Notes: a model not told the origin generated them from the letters alone. Shown: positions 49,140-62,143, numbered from the stretch's first letter. The stretch: 64,000 nucleotides of DNA from Odobenus rosmarus divergens (GCF_000321225.1 NW_004450458.1:2606174-2670173); one strand, 5' to 3'. A program made the numbers and translations.

Positions 49140-49770
49140 CAAGCGCGACATAAAATCCTTTGCAAGCCACTGTCCCATGCCATTTGGGAGCAATTCATGT
49201 TACGCTCACAAGTAGGTGTTTGAGCCATGACAATCTGTCTGCTATGTAATGGCCTCATGATCTGTCTTCAGACAGGGAAGAGAGCAAATCAGAGAGCGTT
49301 AATGTTGTAAGAATGTACTGGCCAACCTTGCCATGGTGTTCCTCCTTCTCCGTTCTGATTATCTTTCAGATTTGATGAAACATGCACCTTTCTTAACTTG
49401 GCAGCAGAGCCCAGTCATATTTTGTGTCTCCTGGTGAGATTTGGTTGGTTGTTTCTCTTTGTTCACATTTCCTCCTTTCCAATTAGAAAAGCAGTTTGGT
49501 TGCCACTGTGACCAGCAACAGCGGCAGTTGTGGTTTATGCCTCGATTAGGTCCTAAAACACAGCTAAGCTGCTGTATATTTGGCAGGAGCTGAGTTACCA
49601 TGCAGCGCTCCAAGTGACACGCGCTGCCATCTACATCTAGCTCCTGCTTTCCAGGCTGGTCCCTTGGCTTCTTCTCAGGCAAGCTGTTGGAAAAGCTCTC
49701 ATTGTCGCTCCACAGCCTGTCACCAGGTCAGGCGATGACTCATTTGTCCTCCTGCTTTAAAAGATGCTTG
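49140..49770. other. Repeat-poor, less AT-rich stretch
   Basis: No repeat is recognised. A 107-codon minus-strand frame at 49359-49682 has no domain I know. Confidence 0.35.
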
Positions 49771-50037
49771 CTTTTTTTTTTTATTTTTTATTTTTATTTT
49801 TTAAAAATTTTTTTATTATGTTAGTCACCATACATCATGAGTTTTTGATGTAGTGTTTCATGGTCCATTGTTTGCGTATAACACCCAGTGCTCCATGCAG
49901 AACGTGCCCTCTTTAATGCCCATCACCAGGCTAACCCATCCCCCCACTCTCCTCCCCTCTATAATCCTCAGTTTGTTTCTCAGAGTCCATAGTCTCCCAT
50001 GGTTGTCTCCCCCTCCGATTTCCCCCTTAATTTAAAA
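49771..50037 (-). mobile_element. Carnivore L1 3' end, reverse
   Basis: A T-rich tail, then 'ttattatgttagtcaccata', 'ttttgatgtagtgtttcatg', 'gtataacacccagtgctcca'. Same element type as at 18181. Confidence 0.93.
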
Positions 50038-50824
50038 AGTTTGTTTATGGATTTTTTGGGTACATTTTTATCAAATAAATCTTGCCCTAGCCAAAGGTTT
50101 TATCTTCTGGGTTGTTTCCAACTCTTCTTTTTTTCACATTTGGCTGATATTCATTTCCTGGGTCTTTCCTATTTGTCTTAGTCACATCTAAAACTTAAAA
50201 ATTGTGAGTAATAAGCCTCATTTTGTCATTAGGATGGAATGAGCTATGCCAATACGTTGTTGTTGTTGTTGTTTTTTTAACAAAGAGCACAGTTTTTTAA
50301 CTAAACTTTCAGTTTCTTTTAAAATGTATATGATGCTTTTAGATATTGCAAAATCTAAAGGATATGCCAAGAGAATCTTAAGTAGAGGGAATTTACTACC
50401 CTTGATCAAGAGGTATTGACTTCAAACTCTGGGCCCTCTCCATGGGAAAATAGTCACAGTCTAATGAAGGATAGAGATACTTAATAGCATATATACATTG
50501 GTTCAAATCACACCATTTCTTTATATCATGTATTACCAAAGGACTTTTTAATTTGTAAAACCAATTGTCCCTATTGCTTTCATGTCTATATTGTACTTAT
50601 AAAATCTATAGTTTCTCTTTCTTAATTTCCACTTTTTGCCTATATATCCTAGAAATAAACTAAAACACCTTTAAAAGGAATCTTGAGCACCCCTTAAAAT
50701 ATAGTTAAGAACCTCAGAGCAGTCAGCAGACCCTACTGAGACAAACATTGAGTTAAGTAATAAAGGTCTTATTTTATTATTTTAAAATATACTTGCTTCT
50801 CTAAAATGGGTCAAATACTTTTAC

Positions 50825-51170
50825 AACTTCATTAAGATATAATTTACAACTATAGGGGCTCCTGGGTGGCTCAGTGGGTTAAGTGTCTGCCTTCGCCCAA
50901 GTCATGATCTTGGGGTCCTGGGATTGAGCCCCAAGTCGGATACCCTGCTCAGTGGGGAATCTGCTTCTCCTTCTCCCTCTGCCTCTTCCCACCACTTGTG
51001 CTCTCTTGCTCTCTCAAAAACCTAAATAAAATCTTTAAATAATAATAATTTGCAACTATAATGTTAACCCATTTAACATGCCCAACTGAGTGGTCTTTAT
51101 CATGTTTACAGAGTTCTGCAACTATCACCATAATTTAATTATAGAACATTTTCATCACCTCAAATGTTAT
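50825..51170 (-). mobile_element. Old L1 fragment interrupted by a CanSINE
   Basis: 'cttcattaagatataattta' before the SINE and 'taacccatttaacatgccca', 'gttctgcaactatcaccata', 'atagaacattttcatcacct' after it form one reversed L1 segment. Confidence 0.8.
50841..51060 (+). mobile_element. CanSINE with target duplication
   Basis: Forward copy, body about 50855-51046, flanked by aatttacaactata and aatttgcaactata. It sits inside an L1 fragment. Confidence 0.95.
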
Positions 51171-51174
51171 CATA

Positions 51175-52560
51175 GAAATAGAAATTTTAAAAAAAGAAAT
51201 TTAATCTAAAAATAAATGTATAGAACTTGCAGTTGTGGAGAACACATTGTTCCCAGTTTAAGAAACAAAGTTTCAGGTACTTCAGAGGTAACGCAGACCT
51301 GGGTTGAATCTCAAAGTTCAAGCCTGAAGGATCCAAGCAGTCTTATTTTTTTCTCCAAGATTTTTAAAAGGGATTTTAGAACAATAGAGCCCAGAGAATG
51401 TTGACCCAATGTTCAATAATAAATGCCAAGAAAAAAAGTTATTAATTGTGTGAGGTTTTCTTTCTCTTGAGCCTCATGATAGCTCTTATGATGTTCTGTT
51501 GTTGCATACCATACAATTATGTAAGAGGAAATGGTACCAGAGATCATCAGGATCAAAAGAGAATTGGTTCTGTTATGATAATAGTGCTTTTCTGAGGTTC
51601 TCATTTTATTTGCCAGAACTTCAGGGTCATTGAAAATACCTACTACAGTTTTTACTGAAAACACCAAAATTTTATATTGGTATTTTTTTTATTCTCTCCC
51701 CAAAAGAATATAGAACAATTTCAATCCTGTAACAAACATATTAATGATATGTAAGCAGTGGTGGTGGAAATTGACCCAATTAACAAGTTTACTATCACCT
51801 CTTTACTACCATCCTGGAGAAGTGAGTTGTTATTTTCTGCAGTCCTTAAACAGACAGGCAAACTGTTTCTCCTGAGTCCAGGAAGCATCACATAGGAACA
51901 GTGCACTTTACTGAAATTTACCACAGCTCAAGAACTTCATTGTCACAAACGAATGTATTGATGGGCCTCAAGATTTTATGACAGTGCTCAGCAAAAGCTG
52001 CATCTCTATTTGCCTGCCATTTTCTCAACTTCTCCAAGACCATTCATGATCATCAGGCAAACTGCTAAAAATGCACCAAAGAAAAGTCTGTCATCAAGGG
52101 GCTAGTGTAAATAGGAGTTTCTGTCCTATTTGCAAGATTTCTGTCCTATTTGCAGGGCCAAATATTTCCTATGCTTCCTGGCAGGACATGCTGCATATGC
52201 TATCTTGTGTAACTTGAAATTTGATTCCCTTTATCGCTTAATACATTTGCCTACTAGTCACCAAGAATAATTAAAATCCAAATCTAAGCTCTAGAAATAA
52301 AATGTGACATTCAGTTTTCCCAGAGAATGACATATCTATACCATGTATGTCTTGAGTTTGGTTTCTTTTGTTTTGGGGTAGGGATCCCACATCCAGGATA
52401 ATTTTTGTCGTTACTTGTTTATTTGTTTGTTTTTGATGTATTGGATTCACTGAGAAGGCAAATTACCTCTCTGTACGAAACAATATTAGAGAAAAGTTTA
52501 CTTTTTAACACTAATTGGTAATTTTTTTGCTGAACCAAGTCACCTAGTAGTTTAGGTAGT
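51175..52560. other. Non-coding stretch, nothing clearly recognised
   Basis: No splice-bounded exon and no named repeat. Short open frames only. Confidence 0.4.
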
Positions 52561-52869
52561 AGTATCCTTCTTTCTTTACTCTCTCCTCCTTCTCTCCCTT
52601 GCTTTTTTCTTCCTTCCTTCCTTTCTCTCTTCCTTCTTTTCTTTTTTTTTTTTTAAGATTTATTTATTTGGGAGAGAGACAGACATACATGTACATGCAC
52701 AAGCGTGAGTTGGGGGGAGGGGCAGAGGGCGAGGAAGAGAGAGAATCTCAAGCAGGCGCCCTGCTGACCACAGAGCCAGACTCAGGGCTCGATCTCATGA
52801 CCCTGGGATCACAACCTGAGCTGAAATCAAGAGTCAGTGGCTCAACCGACTGAGCAACCCAGGTTCCCC
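52561..52869 (-). mobile_element. CanSINE with pyrimidine-rich flank
   Basis: A CCTT/CTTT-rich tract at 52565-52650 leads into a reverse CanSINE (about 52643-52869), head on the plus strand 'gagcaacccaggttccccc'. The copy is diverged and target repeats are unclear. Confidence 0.85.
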
Positions 52870-53864
52870 CTTTTCTTCATTCTTTGATAAATTCTGTGCA
52901 TAACAACTTTATTGTCATTGGGTTCAAATCAAAGATGTAATACATAATCCCCATGCTCAAGGACAGTGTAAGCCACTCTACCATGATGATATTGGCAATA
53001 GCTACCCATACTTGATATGATGCTGTCAGCCACTGGTATTTCCCATTTTCGGTATTTAGAAAATTCGTCACTAACGAAAAATTTTAAGAGGAATATAATG
53101 AGGAAACCTGATGGCAGTTAGCTGAACAATTGAATTGAAGCATTTTTTATTAATTGTGTGTTTCAATCTCCAGATTTAGCTAATCCTGACATTCTGAATA
53201 TCAATATAATGGTGGAAGAGGTTTCTGTTTAGATTTTTCCACTAAGCCTAATCATTATAAACGTATTGGCTTGACAAATGGTAGTCTGTGTAGTGCAAAT
53301 AGACAAATGGGTTTTTCACTAATAGATATGTCAAAGGAGTACGAATATGATTTTCACGTTACTATAAAACAGAAACACTCATCAAATATTTCTTTATGTA
53401 ATTCTCCTATGTTGCTCCTGATAAAAAACTTCCCCAACCTCAACTCAATTTGTAAATTGCTTCCCAATGAGTGATGAAGTACAGAAAGTTATGCTGTTAG
53501 GTAATTGGGGTGGAAGGAAATGCTTTTTCCTGCCTTGATTTTTGGTAAAGAATCACCTTGTATTGCAGGAGCGTTACATAAATGTATAGATGCGAACATT
53601 GCATAACAAGTCAGAGTGCTGAAAGATGATTGTAAGAAGTGGAACCTCTTTAGAGAAGGGAAGATCTGTTTCTTGTCTTCTTTTTAAATTTTAAATCTAG
53701 GAGATTTTGCTTTTAGCATCTAACAAACAGTTATTTGAATATTTCATGAAAATGTTAGCTGTTTGTAGATTTTAACTTAAAACACTGAAAAGAATAACAG
53801 TATCTTACATTAATATCACACATTAGAGTCTTCAACATGTTGTCAACATAATTCTGTTTGTTCC

Positions 53865-53990
53865 TTAGAGAAACCTTGAGGTAATCAGGTCAGGTATTTC
53901 ACAGGTGAGGGAAATTAGTGAGATTCAGAAAGATGACTTGCCCATCATAATAAATGTCACAGCCAGGACTAAAATCTAGGACATTTTTCC
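53865..53990 (-). repeat. MIR fragment
   Basis: 'atttcacaggtgagggaaat', 'agattcagaaagatgacttg', 'cacagccaggactaaaatct' follow reversed MIR order. Confidence 0.65.
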
Positions 53991-54496
53991 AGACATGATC
54001 TTTGCACATGTCAGAATATTTCAGGAAAGGGATAAAAACCTCCCAAGTAAGAACATTTTTGCCTTATAATTTTGTAGTTTTTAGTAAATGATGTGCAAGT
54101 AGGTTATATGGCTTTTTGCCCTCAATTTGAAACCTTGAAATGATGAATGGTGAAATGGCTTCTGCTAGATGTTCAACCCAGGAATCTCAGCTTTCTGCCA
54201 AAACATTGAAAGTCAAGCATGACAGAGTGGGTTTTCCAGTTTCTTATTTGAGATAGACTTGGAAATTTAATACTGCTTCCAAAACTCTGATCAGGAGCTG
54301 AGCCTGTTCCTGTGGTAAGATCCAATAAGGGAATACTTGGAAGACCTTGATAAGGGTCCTATGAGTAGGGATACTTTTCCAGGTCTTAGAAGGCCACTTA
54401 AAGGACCAGAATACCATTTTAACTGAATCCTATCACTTTAATGGAGGGAGATTTCAAAGTCATTTTTATATTTTATGTGCCTCAACATGGTTAGGT

Positions 54497-54538
54497 AAAT
54501 AATAATAACAATAATAATAATAATAGTAGTAGTAGTAA
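54497..54538. repeat. (AAT)n/(AGT)n trinucleotide repeat
   Basis: About nine AAT units followed by about four AGT units. Confidence 0.93.
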
Positions 54539-54598
54539 GTTATCCCCCAGAAACAAAAAGACCATAGAAAGTAGACTAACAACCATGTTATTTTATTC

Positions 54599-54625
54599 AC
54601 ACACACACACACACACACACACAAA
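54599..54625. repeat. (AC)n microsatellite
   Basis: About 13 AC units, 60 bases from the AAT repeat. Confidence 0.95.
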
Positions 54626-54699
54626 ACAATTCTAAGACTGAAACTCAACATTAAAAGAATGGCTAGTTCTGTACAAAGAAAATAAATCAACCAACAGTC

Positions 54700-57448
54700 C
54701 TTTGCCTTTACTGTTGTCATTCAGACAGAGTCACTGTGTAATTGGAAGTCAAGACAACTCATAAAATGGACTTGGGAATCTGGATAGTAGAACTTTATGG
54801 GCTTTCTCTCCTGGTCTCTGCTTTCAGCAATCTTATATCCCTGTGTCAATGAAGAAAACATGTAGCATAAAAAGCCAGTGTGTTGGCTTCTATGTCCAAA
54901 AAAAGAAACATCCATTAAAATGAATGAAATCAGCTAGTACATCTGTCTTCAGTCTCTTTACCTTTAAACACAGAAGAGCCTTTGATGTAGTGGTAATGTG
55001 ACCTCTTCCTCATAATCTCCATTAGCCTCTTACCCCCAAACACCCTCCAAAATATGTACCTAACAAAACTGCTTGCAGATTCAAAATACATACCTTAGCC
55101 CACTTCCAAGCTAAAGATGCCACTAATTCCCTCTGATGTATTATAGAAAATCTGCAGTTGCCACTCCCTAAGTGCATTATCTCGCCCCCTACTGCTCCAG
55201 GGTTTTTAGCGTATTTACAGATACCACATGACTTTTTTTTTCCATAGTCAAGTGGTTTCCGGGCTAAAGTTCTCCAAGCTTCTTTCTTCTAAATCTCCCG
55301 ATACCTCTGAGTATCTCCTTTCTGTGATAACATATAACACACACTCACACCGTTTTGAGTGTTCTCTCTTTTTCTTCTCTACTTTATACTGTTTCTGTAA
55401 TTCCACTGGATATAAATCACTGCGTAAACTGCAGGTCTGAGGTCCTGGGAGCTCAAAACTCCTGCCGTTTAGCGCAGGTTTATAGACTTGTTCTTTTCAT
55501 CATGGCTTTATAAACGACGGCATGTGAAGCAATGTGTAGGTTAAGTAAAAGAACACCGAGGATTTCAAATCCTTGAGTGTTTGGAAGCTTTGGTCTTGAA
55601 AAAATACACTTGTACTTTTGTATGTGGAACAGCCGGACTTGAAACATTAGCACTGCCCTCACGATTCAGTTTTAGTTTAAGCAAGAAAGCTTTATTGCAA
55701 GCATAGATGATTCCTTTTAAGAACTGAACATTACTGAGGTTTGAACAACAGGTCGGATATCTAACATAGGATGTGGAATAGAGTCAACCCACTGGAGGAG
55801 AAAAGACATTTCCAGTCTTGGTTTGGAGATTTCTTTTTCACTTTTATCCTTAGCTTCCTCTCGCTTATTTATCACTGACTAAATCACTGATATATTTTCT
55901 TTTACTAAATGGCAAGTTCCTCTTAAAGTAAGAAGGAAAGTACTTGATTTTTGTAATTTGTAATTTGTAGGGATCCTCATTTGCACATCCTTTTTAAGCT
56001 CTTTGATATAATTAAATGTGACTATAAATACTCTGGTTTATATTATAAGGTACATCTAGGGTATATTATATTATTTCCTTTTAAAAAGTTTAGTATTTGA
56101 CCTGAAATGCTTTTATATCCTCCTATTAAAGAACATCTTCTCCAGTCAAACCTATAAAACTGCTTCTCTAGATCCTGCTGTAATTATTAATACAAGCTGC
56201 TGCTATGGTGTCTACTACTACCGTAAATAATTTAATAAAGCACTTTCACGCCTCTAATTTCATTAAAATGCCTTACTTTTAAGGGAAAGATTTTATTTTT
56301 CTATTTAACATTAAATGAAGACATCAGAGCAGCTCCAAGGCTTGGGAAAGTTTATAGTAAGAAGCAAAGCCTGCACTGAAAGCTTGGGATTTTTGACTCC
56401 AGTACACGTGTTCTTTCTCTTTCCTCCACAGCTGTCAGAATTTATAAGTAATATGGTATGAAGGTCTCTTTCACAAAAGAATTGAGAATGAAGGTCGCGA
56501 GTTTGTTGAATATGATACAATTTAAGCTATTCAATTGAACATTACAATAAGTTTTAAAAACCTAGGTTACAACCCACTTTTTAGAACTGTTGAATATGCA
56601 TATCCCATGCCACCGTATGAGAAAATAGTAAATTTTAAGTCACATTCCTAACTTCAAAGAACATGCCATTCTATTAGAGTAGATAGAAACTATAAGCATT
56701 TTAAGAAATGGAAAACAAATCGAGGAAATGATTAATGTGATAATGAGTCAGTTCTACAGGAGTTGAAGCGTTAGGGACCACACCAGATAGGGGTGGTATA
56801 AGAGATAAATTGTTTCCTTCTTAAAAGTCACACAGAAAGTGTGCAAGAAGATTTTACCATAGAAACACTAATCCCCGCATAGGGACGGTGGCTGAATCAT
56901 GTGACTCTAGAAACGTCCTCCTTGGTGTCATTTACCTTTTGGGAATCTCACCAGCATCACTGCTGGGCCTGCTGGCTGACACACAGAGTTGTCTTCTTCC
57001 CATTCTCGAACTCCGACAGAAGTCTGGATAAGCTTTCCTCTCCTTGGATCTTTCCACATAGCCCAAGTACCCTCAACTTACAAAAGAATGGGCTAAATCC
57101 TTGGAACAATAGGAAACAAGATGAAATGTAAAAAGTTTCCAGCTTACAAATCAGTTTATGGCCCACCCCCCTCTCCCCCCCTTGGCTAATTTACTCAGTG
57201 GGAAGACCCTACCCTGTTAAACATCACTTTGGAAACACAGTATCACACCTTTACTCTGGAGAGCCTGTATAAATTGTTAGGAACTTCCTATTTCCTTGTT
57301 TTTTTAACTCCCAGTTTGCTGCTAAACAAAGGAAACTCTTTACAACCAATAAGTTTGGAAATGATCTCCTAGGGCCCTTCTTGGTGGCAGACTAGGATCT
57401 TTATTGAGTCCTCTTTTCTGGTCTGAGGACACATATCTCCCCTTGGTT
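54700..57448. other. Non-coding stretch, nothing clearly recognised
   Basis: A possible acceptor (ttttttttccatag) ends at 55247 with an open frame to 55440, but no good donor follows, so I do not call an exon. No repeat is named. Confidence 0.4.
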
Positions 57449-57472
57449 CCCCCCCCCCCCCCCCCCCCCCCC
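57449..57472. repeat. Poly(C) run of 24 bases
   Basis: An uninterrupted run of 24 C, unusually long for mammalian DNA. Length accuracy is doubtful because such runs sequence poorly. Confidence 0.9.
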
Positions 57473-57474
57473 GG

Positions 57475-58520
57475 TGATTTGCAAAGCTGTGGTGACTGAC
57501 AGGGAGAATAATCTGAATTAAGGAAGACTTGTACCTTTCTTTTTCTTTCTGGGAACAGAATTATCCCATGACAAGCTCAGTGATATAGCAGTATCATCCA
57601 AGTAATTATGACATTCCTATAATAGGAATGATATATTTATATTCCTGGGAAACAGGGGGAGATGGAGTTACTATACTGTTGAATCCTAGTGAGGGAACAA
57701 TTTGAAGAAATGAAAGGTTCCAATACTCTACCTGAAGGATGAGACACAAAGGAGGAGGTGCTTATATTTAACACGACATGCTGAGCCTGTTAGATTTCTT
57801 AAAATAACCTTATTTTTCCAAGACTGGGAAATGTGCCTGCTAATGAACCTTTCAGCAGCAGGCTTCTTAATTAAAAGAATGTGAAGAGAGGAAAGGAGGC
57901 AGCGAGGCGCTTTTAGCCAGGTCATCCCTCATCTCAAGAGGCATCGTGTTGCTTACGACATCAATAAACTTTCTTCTTTAAAAGAATTATTTAGTCTGCA
58001 AGCAGCAAATAAAATTTTATTTGTTCCTCACACATAAAGTTTATTCCAGACAGACCACCAGCCTGTAGTTAAAAAAATTAAATAAGTAAATAAATAACCC
58101 CCTCCCCCAAATCTCAGGGTTTATTTGATGTTAGAGATCAGAATATTAAAAGTCCCATGTGGGAACCAGGTTATAGGAGTGTCAACTTCCTTTCATAAAA
58201 GTCACTCCAGAAATGGGAGGCCCATATATTCCCATTATTTGTATTTATTATTTGGAAATTCTAAGAAATATGTAATGTTTATTGAGGAATTTTTGCAGAT
58301 ATGAGATGTTTGATAAAATCTCTCAAAGGATCAACAATACATAGAGTTAACCCAAAGCAGAGGCCTGATGATTAAGAAATGGAAGAGGAAATTTAAGCCA
58401 TTATTGTATAGAATTTAGATATCAGAAGCTTGATGTACAGTGCAGATTAGCCAGTAAAACCATCTTTAACCATTGGTCAAGTAAATATTTATGAAATGCA
58501 CCAGGTTCTCAGAATGAATA
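57475..58520. other. Non-coding stretch, nothing clearly recognised
   Basis: No exon or named repeat, apart from an A/T-rich taaataaataa tract near 58080. Confidence 0.4.
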
Positions 58521-58524
58521 TTAG

Positions 58525-58738
58525 AGCTAACAGTGAGTGTTTACTCTATGTGAGGCAATGTACAAGTGCTTCGCATGGATTATTTATTTAGATCTAGAGT
58601 TATACTGTTAGATAAATGCCTTTGTAGACGAGGAACCAGAAGCACAGAGAGCTTTGCGGACATGCTTAAGGTCACACAGTTGGTAAGAATAGATCTGGGA
58701 TATGAGTCCAAAGATCTTTGGACTTACCTTTGCTAAGA
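58525..58738 (-). repeat. MIR
   Basis: 'gaggaaccagaagcacagag' and 'cttaaggtcacacagttggt' are clear reversed MIR core phrases. Confidence 0.8.
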
Positions 58739-58754
58739 TATGCCTCTCTTTAAA

Positions 58755-59035
58755 TTTATTATACAACTCAGAAGTTCCACTTCTGTTTGTCTATTTAAAA
58801 TAACAAAAGACAAAAAAAATATCTTTGTACATGAATCTTTATAGCTCTGCCATGCTATTCATAATAGCCAACAATAGAAATAATTCAAATTTCTGTTGAC
58901 TAGTGGTGGGTAAACAAAATTCAGTATATTCAAACAAGGGGATACTCTTCACCAGTTAAAAGAAGTGAACTACAAATACCTACTAATACACAGATGTACC
59001 TCAAAAGCATTATGCCGGGTGAACAAAGTCCTTTG
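58755..59035 (+). mobile_element. L1 ORF2-end fragment
   Basis: 'tcataatagccaacaataga', 'gactagtggtgggtaaacaa' and 'aaagcattatgccgggtgaa' follow forward L1 order. Diverged. Confidence 0.75.
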
Positions 59036-59039
59036 CGAA

Positions 59040-59695
59040 TATCCCATAGGCAGAATTCTAAATGGCTCTCCAGATTCTACCCCTTGTGTGATCCCCTACC
59101 ATTGAATGCAGGACAGACTTGTGAATATACTGAGACAGTCTCTTCTGTGATTAGGTCAATTACATGGCAAAGGTAAAGGGATTATGCAGGTATAACTAAG
59201 TTCCAAAGAACAGGACTCCGAATTAATCAAAAGGGAGATTATTCTGGGTGGGCCTGACCTAATTGGATGAGTGCTTTAAAATCGAGTCCAGGCCTTCCAT
59301 GAAAGGAGAGATTCAAAGTAACAGAGAATCTTTTATCAGCCTTAAAGAAACATATTGTGAACTACTTATGGAGGGGGCCATGTGTCAAGAACCTGAGTTG
59401 CTAATAGCAGTCCTTCCTTGACAGCCAGCTAGAACATGTGGACTTCAGTCTTATAACCCTAAATAACTAAATTCTGCCATCAACATGAATGGGCATGGAA
59501 ACGGATTCTTCCTACTCAAGCCCCTGATGAGACCACAGCCTGGCTGATATCTTAATGGTAGCCTGGTATGACCTTGACCAAGAGGACCCAACTGGCCTGC
59601 ACTTCTGACCTACTGAAATTGTGAAATCAAAATGGATAATGTTTTAAGATACTAAGTTTGTGGTACTTTGTTACACAATAATAAAAAAAAATACT
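59040..59695 (+). mobile_element. MaLR (MLT1-like) solo LTR
   Basis: Nearly complete order: 'ggcagaattctaaatggctc', 'gtaaagggattatgcaggta', 'attctgggtgggcctgacct', 'acagccagctagaacatgtg', 'aagatactaagtttgtggta', 'ctttgttacacaataataaa'. No internal region is visible. Confidence 0.85.
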
Positions 59696-59902
59696 GACAT
59701 GCCACGTATCATTATATTTATATGAAATATCCAAAAGAGACACCTAAAACCCTGATATGTGATCTCAACAATGCAAGATATTTGAAAGGCTTGCTAATGA
59801 GACCTCCTCAATGAATAAGCTGGTTTCTCCCTCCCAAATCCAATCCAGATAAAGCACAGTTTTGAGGTCAGAACTGGGAAGGAGGAAGATGTTATTTAGA
59901 GC

Positions 59903-60760
59903 TTATAAAACCTGGGAGGTTGTTTCTTCTTGTTCCTCAGGAATTGGTAGATAGGAATGAGAGGTATAGAGGCAGGAGCAAACAAGGCAGATTCTAAGAT
60001 AGGTAGTTCTCATTTTTATGTTCTGGTCTTTGATCCAAAAAGGAGTGGGGATAAAGTAGCTGATGAAACCTTGAAGTACAGCCTCTCTAATACCCAAATT
60101 TAAGCTAATACTGAAAAGGTATGACACAAAGGATATGGTAAGAGGGAGATTCCCTATTCCTGGGAGCATGGGGACAGACCCGGAAAGATGGAAGAAGCTG
60201 GAAGGGCAACTGAGTAGCAAAGCATGAAATCTTGCCATGGCACATTTATGGGGGCCCACAATGGCCATGCCACAGTACCCGCTGCAGGGTAAAGCAGCAA
60301 GGCCAGGGGATGGATGGAAGTAATGACAGAAACACAGAGCCTGCCACAGCAGCATCAGCAAGAACTGAGGGTTGGCTGAATCATGCAGGGACCACCATGG
60401 GCCCCTGACCAGGCAGAGAGCCTTATCATGGGTTACATCAGCTGCTGACCTCAGTAGAGTGAGCAGTGACCAGGCCATAAGGAAGATTGCCTCGATGACC
60501 ACAAGGCATGGAAAGATGCCGAGAAGAACCAACGGCCCTTTGTTCTCATCCCACCACACCACCCTAAAACCTGTTGTATTCCCGCAACTCTTTGAAGTAT
60601 CTCTTTTGACTCCAGAGAGAAGCAGAGTAACAGCAGAGAAAATAATAAGTGAATGAGCTATGAAAAAAGGTTTCTGTGAAGTCACTTTGATGGATTGGAT
60701 GGATTTGGAATGTGAAGAACAAGAAATGGAAGGTGACACCCAGGTTTTAAGTCGGAGCAA
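59903..60760 (-). other. 285-codon open frame, probably not a gene
   Basis: This is the longest open frame in the window. Its translation is rich in Leu, Ser, Cys and Phe and contains hydrophobic stretches (for example PLVLLGIFPCLVVIEAIFLM, then FLMLLWQALCFCHYF). I recognise no family, signal peptide, promoter or splice structure, and its 5' end overlaps an old interspersed repeat. It is listed because of its length only, as a chance frame or an unknown coding remnant. Confidence 0.3.
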
Positions 60761-61060
60761 TTGGGGGATGCTGTGGTGCCATTTACTGTGGTGATGGCCA
60801 ATACCAGAAAGACTCCCTTTTCAAAGGAGCAGAGTGGAATGGAACTCGATCTTCTCTTCCAGCTATTTGAAATTTGAGATGCCTGATAGGTGTACACGCG
60901 CAGATGTCAAACAATTGTTGGGTAAAAAGTCTGTAGCTCAGGGGCGAAGTCTGGAAAAACAACATAAATCTGAGAGTCATCAACACATAGACAATATTCA
61001 AAGTCCAGGAAGAGAGTGTAACAAGAGGGTTGAGAGTTGGCTGGGAGAAAAGCCACAGTC
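60640..61060 (+). repeat. Ancient interspersed repeat, subfamily not named
   Basis: 'tggatggatttggaatgtga', 'gaaatttgagatgcctgata', 'ctgagagtcatcaacacata' follow the same old repeat order as at 27690 and 44400. Confidence 0.6.
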
Positions 61061-62020
61061 TTAAAGACGGTAGGTAGGGGTCTTGTGAAGGAAAAGGAAT
61101 GAGCAAAGAAGACTGCATGATGGTGTAGTCAAAATCAGTGTATCTTCCCTAGGAAAGGACTTAAAATATTTGAGTCATTTATCATAGGCTGGTGGCAAAG
61201 CACAGATGCATTGGAGATAAAATTCCAGGGAACCAAGAAAATTGAGAACACTTTTGAGTTCAGTGATATTTTTGGCATAATGGAGGAGAAATGAAGAAAG
61301 TGTGCTCAGACAAACCGTGAGAATCAGATATCCACATTTCGTTTATTTCCACTAGAACTTGATGAATCTGGGACAATAGCTTCCAAATTGAACAGCTGGA
61401 ATATGATATCCATCACACACTCTGTGGAAGCTGGAGCTCCCATAGCTTTTTATCCCGTGTATTAATAAGTCTTGGGGATGCAAAAGGAGAAAATTCAGTT
61501 AGGATAATGTTGTGCTCTTCTATGTGGGATTATGAATCCTTAATGTTATTGTCTCTACTGATGTTTGTTGGACTAGGAAAAGGCAGCTGGCTCTCTGTGG
61601 TTTTCACAGGAAGATATCCACCTCACCAGGCTCTCACAGTGAGAAAAATTTCAAATGCATAAATGAAGATGGATCATTTTCCCAGTCCCATTGCTTCTCT
61701 TTGTGGTGCTTTTTGCCCCGAGATTATACAAATGGATGGTTTTATGGCCACTGAACACAGCACAGCTGTAGATACAATATATAATACAACAAGAAATGGT
61801 TCAGAAATGGGGGGGGGGACTACGGGAACGCTCTCTGTGTAACACTGTCAAGTTCAAAAGCTGCATGTGTCACCCTACCCCATATAGCACATACTGGTCA
61901 TGGAAGCTAGAAATAACCTAGAGCTACTTTTAAATTGTAGGCATGATGTCTTAGAATATTCTTGGCATTGTGCTTTCCTTTTTTTTCTTATTATTTTTTT
62001 TTAATTTACTTTGTACCAAA
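61060..62020. other. Non-coding stretch
   Basis: A run of 10 G at 61809-61818. No gene or named repeat. Confidence 0.4.
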
Positions 62021-62027
62021 TGCAGAA

Positions 62028-62084
62028 AAAGAGAAGAGAGAAAGAGAAAAAAAGAAAAGAAAAAAAGAAAAGAAAAGAAAAGAA

Positions 62085-62128
<44 letters not shown>

Positions 62129-62143
62129 AAAAGAAAGAAAGAA
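62028..62143. repeat. (AAAG)n purine tract
   Basis: An almost pure A/G tract of about 115 bases, AAAAG units grading to about 10 AAAG units. Overlapping Lys-rich open frames here are artefacts of the repeat. Confidence 0.95.

Noticed and set aside
54466..54720. Minus-strand frame with Tyr and Cys-Val runs
   Set aside because: Made by the AAT and AC microsatellites.
55228..55440. Candidate next exon after exon D
   Set aside because: The acceptor looks good, but the only donor-like site (gtctga) is weak and the translation is Ser/Phe-rich without similarity to the neighbouring exons.
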